Assembly (NCBI RefSeq): GCF_025165815.1
Contig: NZ_JAFFZE010000027.1
Coordinates: 44,489-108,488 of the forward strand
Source: Actinophytocola gossypii
GTDB taxonomy: Bacteria; Actinomycetota; Actinomycetes; Mycobacteriales; Pseudonocardiaceae
Reading direction: 5' to 3'
Length of the DNA: 64,000 nucleotides
Part shown: positions 15,934 through 25,146 of the stretch, one piece after another
Numbering within the stretch: the stretch's first letter is position 1
Layout of the letters: each line of letters starts with the position of its first letter
Position numbers and translations under genes: made by a program
Notes under the pieces: generated by a model
Told to the model about the DNA's origin: nothing
The model's input: the letters and a program-made list of their open reading frames with translations, nothing else
The model's database searches: none

Positions 15934-17085
15934 CTATCCGCGAACGGCGTAGCGGCGGCGGCCGAGCGTGGCGACCACGGTCAGCGGCACCGCGGCCGCC
16001 AGCGTGATCATGAACACCTGCCGGAAGTCGCCCGCGTCGACCATCGGGCCGAAGAGCGCGGCGCCGACCGCGCTGCCGGTGAACAGCATGGTGGCGAACA
16101 GCGACACCGCGGTGGCGCGGGCGTTCGGGGCCATGTCGGTCGCCCAGGTCTGCAGGGTGGAGTGCATGAACGCCCAGCCGGCGCCGAGCAGAACCGTTCC
16201 GGCGACCACCGGCACGGCGGCATGGGTGACGGTCAGCAGTACGTAGGCCAGCACCGCGAGCGTGCCGCCGACCAGGATCAGCATGGCCGGCGCGAGGGTC
16301 CGGGTGAACGCCTTCACCACCCGCGCGAACACCAGCACCGCCGCCCCGTACGCGGTGACCAGCAACCCGGACACGGTCACCGACAGGCCGCTCGCGTGCA
16401 GCACCGCCGGGAAGAACGTCAGCGGGCCGAGCAGCACCAGGCCCTCGGTCAGCGCCAGTAGCAGCACCAGCAGCGCCGGGCCGTTGCCCAGGACCGAGCG
16501 CAGCGACGCCAGTATCGGCGGGCGTCCGGTCGTGACCGCGGGTTCGGGCAGCCGGCGCATCACCACGGCCAGCACGGCCGCCGCCACCGCGGTCAGCGCG
16601 AACGCGACCCGCCAGGAGGTGAAGTCGGCGAGCGCGCCGGCACCGGCGGTGGCCAGCGACATGCCGACGGCGGTGCTGGTCATCAGGTCGGTGAGCGGCG
16701 CCTGGCGGACCTTCACCGGCACCGTGTCGCCGATGTAGACCAGCGCGCTCGGGATCGCGGCGGCGAAGCAGGCGCCGGTCAGCCCGCGCGCCACGACCAG
16801 CCAGCCGACGCCGGGCACCGCCGCCGACGCGAGGCCGAACACCGCGGCGGCCGCGAGCGCGAGGCGCATGGTGCGGACCCGGCCGAGCCGGTCGGAGACC
16901 ATCGCCCAGCAGATCTGGGCGAAGCCGTAGCACAGGAAGTAGGTCGCGGCCGCGCGGCTGACGTCCTCGACCGAGCCGTCCAGCTCGCCGGCGATCACCA
17001 CCAGCATCGGCGCGATCATCAGCCGGTCGAACGAACTGGTGAACGCCCCGGCCTGCAACAGCCGCAGCGAGGTGCTACTCGACAC
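15934..17085 (-). CDS. MFS transporter
   Basis: A 383-residue major facilitator with about 12 membrane segments. The loop 2-3 motif is DRLGRVRTMRLALA, and the protein resembles AraJ/YnfM-type exporters and importers of actinomycetes. The start is GTG at 17085 (VSSSTSLRLLQAGAF), which gives a short cytoplasmic N-terminus and an 11-nt overlap with ubiX; the frame is open to 17220, but those codons overlap UbiX. It is the last gene of the minus-strand catabolic run, so it may take up or export the substrate or product of the UbiD/Mo-hydroxylase pathway. Confidence 0.75.
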   Translation of the reverse strand: MSSSTSLRLLQAGAFTSSFDRLMIAPMLVVIAGELDGSVEDVSRAAATYFLCYGFAQICWAMVSDRLGRVRTMRLALAAAAVFGLASAAVPGVGWLVVARGLTGACFAAAIPSALVYIGDTVPVKVRQAPLTDLMTSTAVGMSLATAGAGALADFTSWRVAFALTAVAAAVLAVVMRRLPEPAVTTGRPPILASLRSVLGNGPALLVLLLALTEGLVLLGPLTFFPAVLHASGLSVTVSGLLVTAYGAAVLVFARVVKAFTRTLAPAMLILVGGTLAVLAYVLLTVTHAAVPVVAGTVLLGAGWAFMHSTLQTWATDMAPNARATAVSLFATMLFTGSAVGAALFGPMVDAGDFRQVFMITLAAAVPLTVVATLGRRRYAVRG

Positions 17086-17722
17086 GTACTCCCCACTCCA
17101 CACCGGACCGGGCCGCACCCAAGGTACCCGTCCAACGCAGGTAGAGGTCATGGTCGACGTCACACTGGTCGAGCACCCGGCCGGCCATGAAGTCGACCAG
17201 GGCCGCCACGTCCCGCGCACCGGCGTAGAACGCGGGGCTGGCCGGCATGATCACCGCGCCCTCCGCGGCCAGCGTGCGCAGGTTGTCCAAGGTGGACACG
17301 CGCAGCGGGGTCTCGCGCAGCACCACGACGAGCTTGCGGCCCTCCTTGAGGGTGACGTCCGCTGCCCGCTGCACCAGGTTGTGCGTGACCCCGGTGGCGA
17401 CCGCGGCGACGGTCGCGGTGGTCGCCGGCACGATGATCATGCCCCTGGTCCGGTACGAGCCGGACGACGGTCCGGCCGCGAGGTCGCCGACCGGCCAGTA
17501 CCGCACGTCGGCGACGTCCCGCTCCAGCCACCCGGACAGGTCCTCCCGCCAGTGCCGGTCCCGCACCGAGTGCCCGGTCTCGTCCAGCAGGGTGAGCCGG
17601 GCCGCCTGGCTGACCATCACGTCCACCGGCTCGCCGGCGTCGATCAGCCCGCGCAGCACCGACGCCGCGTACGGGGTGCCGCTCGCGCCGGTGATGCCGA
17701 CCAGCCAGGGGCGCCTGTTCAT
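17075..17722 (-). CDS. ubiX: UbiX-family flavin prenyltransferase
   Basis: A 215-residue flavoprotein. The phosphate/FMN-binding GITGASGTPYAASVL lies at residues 9-23, and TTATVAAVATGVTHNLVQRAADV and KLVVVLRETPLR are characteristic. UbiX/Pad1 builds prenylated FMN from FMN and dimethylallyl phosphate, the cofactor required by UbiD decarboxylases, one of which is encoded two genes upstream. The start is ATG at 17722 within the end of the IclR gene (ATGA overlap). Length is normal for the family. Confidence 0.9.
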   Translation of the reverse strand: MNRRPWLVGITGASGTPYAASVLRGLIDAGEPVDVMVSQAARLTLLDETGHSVRDRHWREDLSGWLERDVADVRYWPVGDLAAGPSSGSYRTRGMIIVPATTATVAAVATGVTHNLVQRAADVTLKEGRKLVVVLRETPLRVSTLDNLRTLAAEGAVIMPASPAFYAGARDVAALVDFMAGRVLDQCDVDHDLYLRWTGTLGAARSGVEWGVRVE

Positions 17723-18486
17723 GTGGGTTTCCGTCCGCCGGTCCTGGCCGTGATCCGCTCGGCGCAGGCGCTGACCTGCGCGCCGATCCTGGCCACGTTG
17801 TCCTCGTGCAACTCGGTGAAGAACGCCAGCGAGCACACCACCCGGGCGACCTGCCCGCGCCGGTCGAACACCGGGGCGGCGACCCCGCTCTGCGCCATGT
17901 CGTACTGCTGGATGCTGGTGGAGTAGCCGCGTTCCCTGGTCTCCGCCAGCGCGGCGTGCAGCGCGTCTCTGTCCACAATGGTGTGCGGGGTGAACTGCTT
18001 GAGCCCCAACCGGTCCACCCACTCGTCGACCGTCGAGCGGGGCTGCCAGGCGTGGTAGGCCTGCATGATCGCGGGCGCGGAGAACGGGAAGCCCTCCCCG
18101 ACGCCGACGGTCACCCGCACGCCGATGGACCGCTCGGCCTTGACGGTGACCACGTACCCGCCGGCGCCGTCCGGCTCGGCGACGAACACCACGAACCCGA
18201 GCCGGCGGGCCAGCTCGTCGATCTCCTGCTGGGCGACGGTGGCGGTCATGTCGTCGGTGACGCCGGTGAGGGTGAGCAGCTTCGGGCCGAGCGTCCAGCC
18301 GGAGCGCTCGCCGGTGGAGGACACCCACCCGGAGCGTTGCAGCGTGGCGAGGATGTTGTAGCAGGTGCTGCGGTTGAGCCCGAGCTCGCCGACGAGGTCC
18401 TTGGGCGCCACCGGGTGCGGCCACTCGGCCGCCAGGCGCTCCAGGATCCGCACCGCCGACGACACCGCCGGCACGTCGCTCGCCAC
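17719..18486 (-). CDS. IclR-family transcriptional regulator
   Basis: A 255-residue regulator. The winged helix-turn-helix is at residues 8-75 (VSSAVRILERLAAEW, LGLNRSTCYNILATLQRSGWV), followed by the IclR effector domain (IGVRVTVGVGEGFPFSAPA, GYSTSIQQYDMAQSGVAAPVF). IclR proteins commonly control aromatic acid catabolism and respond to pathway intermediates. It is embedded in the operon it most probably controls, between ubiD and ubiX. The start is GTG. A candidate target is the intergenic region 25022-25184. Confidence 0.85.
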   Translation of the reverse strand: MASDVPAVSSAVRILERLAAEWPHPVAPKDLVGELGLNRSTCYNILATLQRSGWVSSTGERSGWTLGPKLLTLTGVTDDMTATVAQQEIDELARRLGFVVFVAEPDGAGGYVVTVKAERSIGVRVTVGVGEGFPFSAPAIMQAYHAWQPRSTVDEWVDRLGLKQFTPHTIVDRDALHAALAETRERGYSTSIQQYDMAQSGVAAPVFDRRGQVARVVCSLAFFTELHEDNVARIGAQVSACAERITARTGGRKPT

Positions 18487-18517
18487 CGTCTTTTCCCCCT
18501 TGTCTCGGTGCCCGCGG

Positions 18518-19957
18518 TCAGTCCGCGAGCACGTGGGCCCACTTGGTCGCCACCGACTCTAGGTAGTCGGGGTCGCCGGTGGACACCTTCGGGAAGGTCG
18601 CCCGCCGCTCGAACGGCCGGCAGGCGTCGACCACCGCCCGGCTGTTGTACGGCGGCGCGCCCTCGACGAGCATCGGGTCGAGCTTGCTGCCCCAGGTCCC
18701 GGCCACCACGTCGATGTCGGCCTTGGGGTCGCAGCGGGTGCACATGGCCCAGACCACCTCCTCGAGGTTGGCGGCGTCGATGTCCTCGTCGACGACCACG
18801 ACGAACCGGTTCATGTAGGCCGCGGCGGGCAGCTGCGCGGTGAGGTGCCCGACCTGGCGGGCGTGCCCGGCGTAGCGGTGCTCGATGGAGACCGCGACGA
18901 ACAGGCGGCCGCCGCCGGACTCGTGCGCCCACGCCTTGCGGATTCCGGGGACGCCGGCGTTGACCAGGGCGTCCTCGATCATCGCGGACTTCATCACGGT
19001 ACGCATGTAGGAGTAGTCGTGCGGCGGCTTGCCGGGTGGGGCGCCGAGCAGGATCGGGTCGTCGCGGTGGTACATGCGGACGATGTCGATGGCGGGCGCC
19101 GGGCGGCGTCTGCCGGAGTAGTACCCGGTCCACTCGCCGAACGGGCCCTCGTCGCGGAGGTGGTCGGGGCGCAGCCAGCCCTCGATCACGACCTCGGCGG
19201 CGGCGGGGATCGGCAGGCCGGTCTCGCCGGTGAGCACCGGGACGCGCTGCCCGAGGACCGCGCCGGCGTAGGCCAGCTCGGAGATGCCGGCCGGGACCTC
19301 GGTGCCGCCGGTGACCAGGAGCACCGGGTGGTGGCCGAACGAGGCGACCACGGGTGCCTTGCCGTGCCGGTCGAACCAGCGCTGGATGTGCTGGGCGCCG
19401 TGCTTGCCGGGGACGGCGTTGACGGTGGCGGAGCGTCCTTCGTCGACGACCTCCATCCGGTAGCAGCCGCCGTTGATGTCGCCGGTCTCCGGGTCGGAGG
19501 TGACGACCAGGCAGCCGGTGCCGATGTAGCGGCCGCCGTCGCCGGCGTGCCAGCGCGGTACCGGCAGGTCGAGCAGGTCGACGTCCTTGCCATCGACGAC
19601 GTTGTCCAGCAGGGGTGACTCGGTGACCACCACGGGCGGGTGGTCGGCGGCGCCCGCGGCCCACCGGGACGGCTTCCCGCGCAGGGCGGCGACGAGCCCG
19701 GCGTCGTCGAGGTCGTCGCCGAGCCCGAGGGTGTGCCCGAGCCGACGCGCGGACCCGGTGGAGCCGGTCAGCACCCGGCCGGTCGGGTACCCCTCGATGC
19801 CGGAGAACAGCAGGGCCTTGGGCTCGGGCCGCTGGTAGCTCAGCTCGGCGATGGCGCCCAGTTCGGTGTCCCAGTGCGCGCCGGTGACCTGGCGCAGCTC
19901 GCCGAACCCGTCGACGGTGTCGAGCCAGGTCCGCAGGCTCGTGGGCAGCTCGCTCAT
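18518..19957 (-). CDS. UbiD-family prFMN-dependent decarboxylase
   Basis: A 479-residue UbiD-type enzyme. Conserved landmarks include PVVVTESPLLDNVVDG, GGCYRMEVV, GPFGEWTGYYSGRR (active-site Glu), the GKPPHDYSYM turn and GTWGSKLDPM near the C-terminus. UbiD enzymes reversibly (de)carboxylate aromatic, heteroaromatic or alpha,beta-unsaturated acids using the cofactor made by UbiX. Substrates known for the family include protocatechuate, 4-hydroxybenzoate, furan and pyrrole carboxylates; nothing here selects between them. The start is ATG at 19957, overlapping the end of the alpha/beta hydrolase. Confidence 0.9.
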   Translation of the reverse strand: MSELPTSLRTWLDTVDGFGELRQVTGAHWDTELGAIAELSYQRPEPKALLFSGIEGYPTGRVLTGSTGSARRLGHTLGLGDDLDDAGLVAALRGKPSRWAAGAADHPPVVVTESPLLDNVVDGKDVDLLDLPVPRWHAGDGGRYIGTGCLVVTSDPETGDINGGCYRMEVVDEGRSATVNAVPGKHGAQHIQRWFDRHGKAPVVASFGHHPVLLVTGGTEVPAGISELAYAGAVLGQRVPVLTGETGLPIPAAAEVVIEGWLRPDHLRDEGPFGEWTGYYSGRRRPAPAIDIVRMYHRDDPILLGAPPGKPPHDYSYMRTVMKSAMIEDALVNAGVPGIRKAWAHESGGGRLFVAVSIEHRYAGHARQVGHLTAQLPAAAYMNRFVVVVDEDIDAANLEEVVWAMCTRCDPKADIDVVAGTWGSKLDPMLVEGAPPYNSRAVVDACRPFERRATFPKVSTGDPDYLESVATKWAHVLAD

Positions 19958-20682
19958 CGCGGTTGTCCCAGCAGGTGGGTGGCCACGAGGTCGAGGGCGC
20001 CGGGGGCCTCGAACAGGCTGAAGTGGCGCGCGTCCTCGAACACGCGGAGGGTGGCGTTCGGGATGCCGTCCGCGAGGGTGCGAGCCATCGCGGGTGGGGT
20101 GGCGTGGTCGTGCTCGCCGACGACCACGAGGGTGTCGGCGGTGATGGACGGGAGCAGGTCGGTGCCCTCGAAGGCGCCGAGGGCGCGGCAGGCCTGGGCG
20201 TGCGCGCGGGAGTCGGTGGCGACGAAGATGTCGGCGAGCCGCTTGACCTCGGCCGGCTCGCGTTCCAGGAAGGATGGGGAGAACCAGCGGTCGAGCTGGA
20301 ACTCCAGTTGCTCGTCCCGAGGCTTGCCGGTGGCGTTGCCGGCCCGTTGGGCCCAGGCGGCGGCCTTGTCCGGGCCGTAGTCGGCGGTGGTGTCGGCCAG
20401 GACCAGGCGGCTCACCAGCTCCGGGTGCCGGCCGGCCAGCGCGACGGCGACGCAGCCGCCCATCGACATGCCGGCCACCGCGACCGGACCGTCCCCGGCG
20501 ACCAGCGCGGCGGCGTCCTCGGCCAGGTCCTCGACGGTGAACGGCGAACCGTCCCAAGTGGACTCCCCGTGGCCACGGGCGTCCACGGCGACGACGTTCG
20601 CGTGTGGTTCGAGCCGTTCGGCGAGCGGGCGCCACTGCTCGCCGGACATGGCGAGCGAGTGCAACAGCAGTACCGTGCTCAC
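19954..20682 (-). CDS. Alpha/beta-fold hydrolase (enol-lactonase type)
   Basis: A 242-residue alpha/beta hydrolase. The oxyanion-hole segment is VLLLHSLAMSGEQW, the nucleophile elbow is AGMSMGGC (Ser near residue 90), the acid is in VVGEHDHATPP, and the His is in DARHFSLFEAP. Overall it resembles 3-oxoadipate enol-lactonases (PcaD) and N-formylmaleamate deformylase-type hydrolases, both of which act in aromatic ring degradation. The start is GTG at 20682, overlapping the stop of the iron-sulfur subunit (GTGA). Probably hydrolyses a lactone, ester or amide intermediate of this pathway. Confidence 0.8.
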   Translation of the reverse strand: MSTVLLLHSLAMSGEQWRPLAERLEPHANVVAVDARGHGESTWDGSPFTVEDLAEDAAALVAGDGPVAVAGMSMGGCVAVALAGRHPELVSRLVLADTTADYGPDKAAAWAQRAGNATGKPRDEQLEFQLDRWFSPSFLEREPAEVKRLADIFVATDSRAHAQACRALGAFEGTDLLPSITADTLVVVGEHDHATPPAMARTLADGIPNATLRVFEDARHFSLFEAPGALDLVATHLLGQPR

Positions 20683-21266
20683 TTCGGGGACCTCCGTTCC
20701 GCGGCGACCGCCACCGCCCGCCGGATCTCCGGGTAGGTGCCGCAGCGGCAGATGTTGCCCTCCAGGTGGTCGGTGATGTCCTGTTCGGACGGTCGCGGGT
20801 TCTCCGCGAGCAGTTCGGCGGACATCAGCACGAACCCGGGGATGCAGTAACCGCACTGCGCGGCGCCGCACTCCACGAACGAGGACACCACGTCGTCGTT
20901 CTCGTCCAGCCCCTCGGCGGTGGTGATCTCCGCGCCGTCGTAGCGCAGCGCCAACGCCAGGCAGCTGGACACGCTCGTGCCGCCGGTCAGCACCGTGCAC
21001 GCCCCGCACGCGCCGACCCCGCAGCCCTCGCGCACGCTGGTCACGCCGACCGCCTCCCGCAGGGCGTCCAACAGCAGCGTGTCGTCGGCGACGTCGACGT
21101 GGTGGGTGACGCCGTTGACCGTCAACGTGATCTGTCCCGCCTCCCCGGAATCAACCCTGTTGGTCGCGTTGGAGAGGCTGGGTTCGGCCTGATCACGTAC
21201 TTGTGGCTGGGTCGCGTCACGTTCCCCTGAGGTGACGGTTCCGGAGGTCGGCGGATGTCGTCTCAC
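20679..21266 (-). CDS. [2Fe-2S] subunit of a molybdenum hydroxylase (CoxS/XdhC-like)
   Basis: A 195-residue iron-sulfur protein with both clusters: the plant-type ferredoxin motif EGCGVGACGAC, and the C-terminal helical motif CGAAQCGYC with its partner CRCGTYPEI. It transfers electrons from the Mo site of the large subunit to FAD on the medium subunit. The start is GTG at 21266, overlapping the large-subunit stop and preceded by GGAGGAG 5 nt away. This adds about 45 residues of Ser/Thr/Gln-rich N-terminal extension before VDSGEAGQITLTVNG, longer than usual for the family. Confidence 0.85.
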   Translation of the reverse strand: MRRHPPTSGTVTSGERDATQPQVRDQAEPSLSNATNRVDSGEAGQITLTVNGVTHHVDVADDTLLLDALREAVGVTSVREGCGVGACGACTVLTGGTSVSSCLALALRYDGAEITTAEGLDENDDVVSSFVECGAAQCGYCIPGFVLMSAELLAENPRPSEQDITDHLEGNICRCGTYPEIRRAVAVAAERRSPK

Positions 21267-23572
21267 TGGTTCTCCTCCAGGGCCATGGTGATGGATTCCG
21301 GGGTCAGCGGCAGGCGGGTGAGCCGCACGCCGACCGCGTCCCGGACCGCGTTCGCGATCGCCGGGGCGACGCCGAGGATCCCGGTCTCCCCCACGCCCTT
21401 CGCGCCGAACGGGCCGTCGTCGTGCGGGCTCTCCACGACGATCGGGGTGAGCTGGTCGGGCAGGTCCCGGATCGACGGCAGCTGGTAGTCCAGCAGCGTG
21501 CCGTTGATCAGCTGCCCCTGGTCGAGCACGAGCTGGTCGAACAGCGCGTGCCCGATGCCCATGATCGCCGCGCCGGACAGCTGCTGCTCCACCAGCGTCG
21601 GGTTGATCGCCCTGCCGACGTCGCCGGCGACCGCGAGGTGTTCGATGCGCACCCGGCCGGTCGCGGTGTCGACCGCGATCCTGGCGCCGACCGCGCCGGC
21701 GAACCAGTGCTCGGTGACCTTGTCCGAGCGGCCGGTCTCCTTGTCGTAGGGCGTCCACGACGAGGTGTAGTTCGCCTCGGTGGTCAGGGTGGCGCCGCGC
21801 GCGCCGAAGTGTCCGTGCACCAGCTCGGCCACGGTGACCTCGTGGGAGCCGGCGCGCGGGCCGTCGGGGGTCAGCGAGACCTCCTCGGCCGGGACGCCGA
21901 AGCGTTCCGCGGCGAGCCCGATCAGCTTGTCCCGCATGGCCTCCGCGACCCGCCGCACGGCGTTGCCGGTGTGGTAGGTGGACCGGCTGCCGGCGGTGAT
22001 CGTGTCGTACGGGGTGGCGTCGGTGTCCGCGCGCACCACGTGGATCCGCCGGGAGTCCATCCGCAGCACGTCGGCGGCGATCTGCGCCATGATCGTGTCG
22101 CTGCCCTGGCCCATGTCGACCGTGCTGATCAGCAGGGTGGCCGAGTTGTCCTGGTTGAGCTGCAGCACGGCGTTCGCGATGGTCGGGGTCAGCACCGCCT
22201 TCACTCCGACCGCGACACCCCGGCCGCGCCGGATCCGGCCGGTGCCCCGGTCCAGCGGATCGAACCAGCCGATGGCGTTCGCGACCGCGTCCAGGCAGCC
22301 GACGAAGTCCGCGCTGTGCATGCGGGTGCCCATCGGCGCCTCGTCGCCCTCGCGCAGCAGGTGCCGGCGGCGGAACGCGTACGGGTCCTCACCGAGCTCG
22401 TGCGCCAGCTCGTCGATCAGCGACTCGTGCGACCAGGTCACCTGCGGCACGCCGAACCCGCGGAACGGCCCGGCTGACGGCTTGTTGGTGTAGACGCAGC
22501 GGGACAGCACCCGCGCGTTCGCGATCCGGTACGGGCCGGGCGCGACCATGCCGGACTTCGCGGTGATCCGCGGGCCGACGTCGGCGTAGGCACCGGTGTC
22601 GTACCGCACGTCGGCGACCGAGGAGACCAGGTTGCCCTCGGCGTCGGCGGTGAGGCTGGAGCTGACCGCGGCGCCGTGCCGGGTGGTCAGCAGGAACGCC
22701 TCCTCGCGGGTGGCGGTCACCCGGACCCGGCGGCCGGCCGTCCAGGCCAGCGCGGCGGCCAGCGGCTCCAGCCGGTCGTACATCTTGGCGCCGAAGCTGC
22801 CGCCGAGCGGGCGGGTGGTCACCCGGACCCGCGACAGCGGCAGGTCCAGCAGGTCGGCGATGGTCTGCCGCACGTAGGACGGGGTCTGGGTGGTGGTCAG
22901 CATCTCCAGCCGGCCGCTGTCGACCCAGGCGATCGTGCACGGCAGCTCGATCGGCACGTGGTGGGTCGGCGGCGCCCAGAACTCGCCGGTGACGGTGTGC
23001 GCGCCGGCGTCCCGGGCGGCCTCGGCGTCGCCGGTGCGCAGGTTGTAGGTGTAGTTGACGTTGGTGTCCCGCACCCCGCGCAGGTGCTTGAGGTCGCCGA
23101 ACACCGAAGACGGCCGCAGCTCGTCGTGCACGTACGCGGTGCCGGCGAGCGCGTCGGCGAGGTCGTAGACCGGCGGCAGGTCCTCGTAGTCGACCCAGAT
23201 CGCGTCGGTCGCGGCGCGCGCGGTGGCGAGGTCGGCGGCGAGCACGGCGGCCACCGGCTCGCCGACGTAGCGCACCTTCTCGTGCGCGAGCGCCGGCTGG
23301 TCGGCGAACGCCGGCCCGGTCAGCAGCCGGTCGCCGAGCTGCTTGTACAGGTCGGCGCCGGTGACCACGCCGTACACGCCGGGCATGGCGAGCGCCTCGT
23401 CGACGTGCACCGCCTCGATCCGCGCGTGCGGCTGGGTCGCGCGGTGCACGGCGACGTGCGCCGCCGCGCCGACCGCCTGGTCGCCGACGTGCGCGATCAT
23501 CCCGCGCACCCGGCCGGCGGTGTCGAACCGGGGCCGGCTGCCGCCGACCCAGCTCTGCTCGATCTCACGCAT
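21263..23572 (-). CDS. Molybdopterin-binding large subunit, xanthine dehydrogenase family
   Basis: A 769-residue Mo-hydroxylase large subunit. Landmarks are GRVRGMIAHVGD near the N-terminus, TRPLGGSFGAKMYDRLEP (molybdopterin), GPFRGFGVPQ at the active-site loop and GPFGAKGVGETGI carrying the catalytic Glu near the C-terminus. The active-site loop is PFRGFG, as in nicotinate, quinoline or xanthine hydroxylases, and not the AYxCSFR of form I CO dehydrogenase. The enzyme should hydroxylate an aromatic or N-heteroaromatic carbon with water as oxygen donor. It overlaps the FAD subunit gene by 8 nt. Confidence 0.9.
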   Translation of the reverse strand: MREIEQSWVGGSRPRFDTAGRVRGMIAHVGDQAVGAAAHVAVHRATQPHARIEAVHVDEALAMPGVYGVVTGADLYKQLGDRLLTGPAFADQPALAHEKVRYVGEPVAAVLAADLATARAATDAIWVDYEDLPPVYDLADALAGTAYVHDELRPSSVFGDLKHLRGVRDTNVNYTYNLRTGDAEAARDAGAHTVTGEFWAPPTHHVPIELPCTIAWVDSGRLEMLTTTQTPSYVRQTIADLLDLPLSRVRVTTRPLGGSFGAKMYDRLEPLAAALAWTAGRRVRVTATREEAFLLTTRHGAAVSSSLTADAEGNLVSSVADVRYDTGAYADVGPRITAKSGMVAPGPYRIANARVLSRCVYTNKPSAGPFRGFGVPQVTWSHESLIDELAHELGEDPYAFRRRHLLREGDEAPMGTRMHSADFVGCLDAVANAIGWFDPLDRGTGRIRRGRGVAVGVKAVLTPTIANAVLQLNQDNSATLLISTVDMGQGSDTIMAQIAADVLRMDSRRIHVVRADTDATPYDTITAGSRSTYHTGNAVRRVAEAMRDKLIGLAAERFGVPAEEVSLTPDGPRAGSHEVTVAELVHGHFGARGATLTTEANYTSSWTPYDKETGRSDKVTEHWFAGAVGARIAVDTATGRVRIEHLAVAGDVGRAINPTLVEQQLSGAAIMGIGHALFDQLVLDQGQLINGTLLDYQLPSIRDLPDQLTPIVVESPHDDGPFGAKGVGETGILGVAPAIANAVRDAVGVRLTRLPLTPESITMALEENQ

Positions 23573-24392
23573 CCTGGAGGTCCTTCCACGCGCCGCGCAC
23601 CGCGTCCTCGACGGTCACCCTGGCCAGCCGGCGCTTGTACGCGACCCCGCCGCGCACGTCCGGGATCGGGTCCAGCGCCGGCTCGATCGCCGCCAGCGCG
23701 GCGTCCACCGCGCCCTGGTCGTCGAGCCCGGCGGCGTCGAACGTGACGTACCTGGGCGTCGGCGCGACCGCGCCGAGCCCGATCTGCACCCGTCCGGCCG
23801 CGACCAGCACCGACGCCGACGCGCACGGCCAGTCGTTCTCACCGAGCGAGGAGTTCTTCTCGAACCGGCTCGCCCCCGCCGGCTGGGCGGGGATCCGGAT
23901 GCCGGACACCAGCTCGTCCGGCTCCAGCGCGGTCACCTGGAAGTCCACGAAGAACTCGCGGATCGGGATGTCCCTGGTGCCGCGCACCGAGGTGGCCCGC
24001 ACGGTGGCGCCGAGCACGAGCAGCGCGGTCGGCGGGTCGAGCCGGTAGTCGCCGTGCGCGATGTTGCCGCCGACGCTCGCCGTGTTGCGCACGCGCGGGT
24101 TGGCGACCTGGCGGTACGCGGCCGAGGCCAGCGGGACCACCTGGCGCACCTCGGGGTCGGTCTCCATCCGCCGCACGGTCACCATCGGTCCGACGGTCAC
24201 CCCGCCGGCGTCGACGGAGACGTCGCGCAGGCCGGGGACGCCGGCGAGGTCGACGAAGTTGTCGGCGAACAGGATGCCCTGCTTGACCAGGATCTGGATG
24301 GCCGTGCCGCCGCCGTAGACCATCGGGTTGTCCAGGGTGGACAGCAGCCGGGCCGCCTCGGCGAGGCTGGTGGGGCGGTGCAGGCGCGGCAT
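23565..24392 (-). CDS. FAD-binding medium subunit of the molybdenum hydroxylase (CoxM-like)
   Basis: A 275-residue FAD subunit. YGGGTAIQILVKQG contains the first flavin loop, and NPRVRNTASVGGNIAHGD the second FAD-binding signature. The C-terminal CO-dehydrogenase flavoprotein domain is complete (RYVTFDAAG onward). It passes electrons from the [2Fe-2S] clusters to an acceptor. The gene order large, medium and small is compact and all starts overlap preceding stops. The start ATG overlaps the CoxG stop by one base (TGATG). Confidence 0.88.
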   Translation of the reverse strand: MPRLHRPTSLAEAARLLSTLDNPMVYGGGTAIQILVKQGILFADNFVDLAGVPGLRDVSVDAGGVTVGPMVTVRRMETDPEVRQVVPLASAAYRQVANPRVRNTASVGGNIAHGDYRLDPPTALLVLGATVRATSVRGTRDIPIREFFVDFQVTALEPDELVSGIRIPAQPAGASRFEKNSSLGENDWPCASASVLVAAGRVQIGLGAVAPTPRYVTFDAAGLDDQGAVDAALAAIEPALDPIPDVRGGVAYKRRLARVTVEDAVRGAWKDLQDA

Positions 24393-25021
24393 CAGCGACC
24401 CCGCCGGAGCACGGCGGCCAGCAACGCGAGCACGGCGACCAGGGCGGCGGCGACGACGGCCTTCGGCACCGGCGGTGAGGCGGCGGCCGGGGCCGCCGCC
24501 GACGCGGCGGGGCCCGCCGGGGCGCCCGCCCGGGCCGGCTGGGCGGGCTCGACCGGGACGCCGCAGGCCGCGGCCAGGGACTTGGCGAACTCCAGTTCCA
24601 CCTCGCGGCTGCGCCTGCGGATGATCGGCTCGCCGAGCCGGCCGAGCTTGCCCCACAGCGCCATGTCCATCTCGTAGGCGATCACCGAGGACTCGTCCGC
24701 GTCCGGCCGCACCGCGAGCCGGGCGTCGATCTTGATGGAGCTGCCGAGGCGCCGGTCCTCGCCCTTGAGCAGCGCGGTCACCTCCTTGCCGGACTCCTCG
24801 TCGCTGATCGACTGGATCGCCGCGGAGAACCCGGCGGAGAAGCGCACGTGGGCGATCTCGTTCACCAGTCGGCCTCGGTAGTTCTTCTCGTCCTCCCGGA
24901 CCAGTTCCTCGCAGCCGGGGATGCAGCCGCGCATGGTGTCGGGATCGAAGAACAGCGAGAAGACCTTCTCGGCCGGGGCCGGCACGGAGAACTCGGACGC
25001 AAGTTTCATGAAGACCGCCAT
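24392..25021 (-). CDS. CoxG-like SRPBCC protein with C-terminal membrane anchor
   Basis: A 209-residue protein: SRPBCC/CoxG domain (FSVPAPAEKVFSLFFDPDTM, CIPGCEEL) of about 150 residues, an Ala/Pro-rich linker and a C-terminal hydrophobic helix (AVVAAALVAVLALLAAVL) ending in RRGR. In CO dehydrogenase systems CoxG recruits the enzyme to the membrane, and the same layout here suggests the Mo hydroxylase is tethered close to the respiratory chain. First gene of the minus-strand catabolic operon. The start is ATG at 25021 or 25009; neither has a strong ribosome site. Confidence 0.85.
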   Translation of the reverse strand: MAVFMKLASEFSVPAPAEKVFSLFFDPDTMRGCIPGCEELVREDEKNYRGRLVNEIAHVRFSAGFSAAIQSISDEESGKEVTALLKGEDRRLGSSIKIDARLAVRPDADESSVIAYEMDMALWGKLGRLGEPIIRRRSREVELEFAKSLAAACGVPVEPAQPARAGAPAGPAASAAAPAAASPPVPKAVVAAALVAVLALLAAVLRRGR

Positions 25022-25104
25022 CGGAGACTGGATGTCCTGTCAGCGAGACAGTAGAAGCGGTCCCGAGACCTGTCAAGAACGGCGCAACAGGATCGAAACA
25101 GACC

Positions 25105-25134
25105 TTGACGTCCCCATTTACCGGTACTTAGCAT
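25105..25134 (+). promoter_or_regulatory. Promoter candidate for the ABC importer operon
   Basis: TTGACG (25105-25110) and TAGCAT (25129-25134) are separated by 18 bp, a fair match to a housekeeping promoter. The predicted transcription start is near 25140, about 45 nt before the SBP gene. The divergent region 25022-25184 otherwise holds no gene; upstream there are two related GAGAC-N2-GT segments near 25044 and 25065, possible regulator sites for the opposite operon. Confidence 0.45.
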
Positions 25135-25146
25135 CCGCCCCACAGG

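Noticed and set aside
20679..24392. Aerobic CO dehydrogenase (coxMSL)
   Set aside because: The large subunit has PFRGFG at the active-site loop, not AYxCSFR, and the gene context is catabolic; only the subunit architecture is shared.
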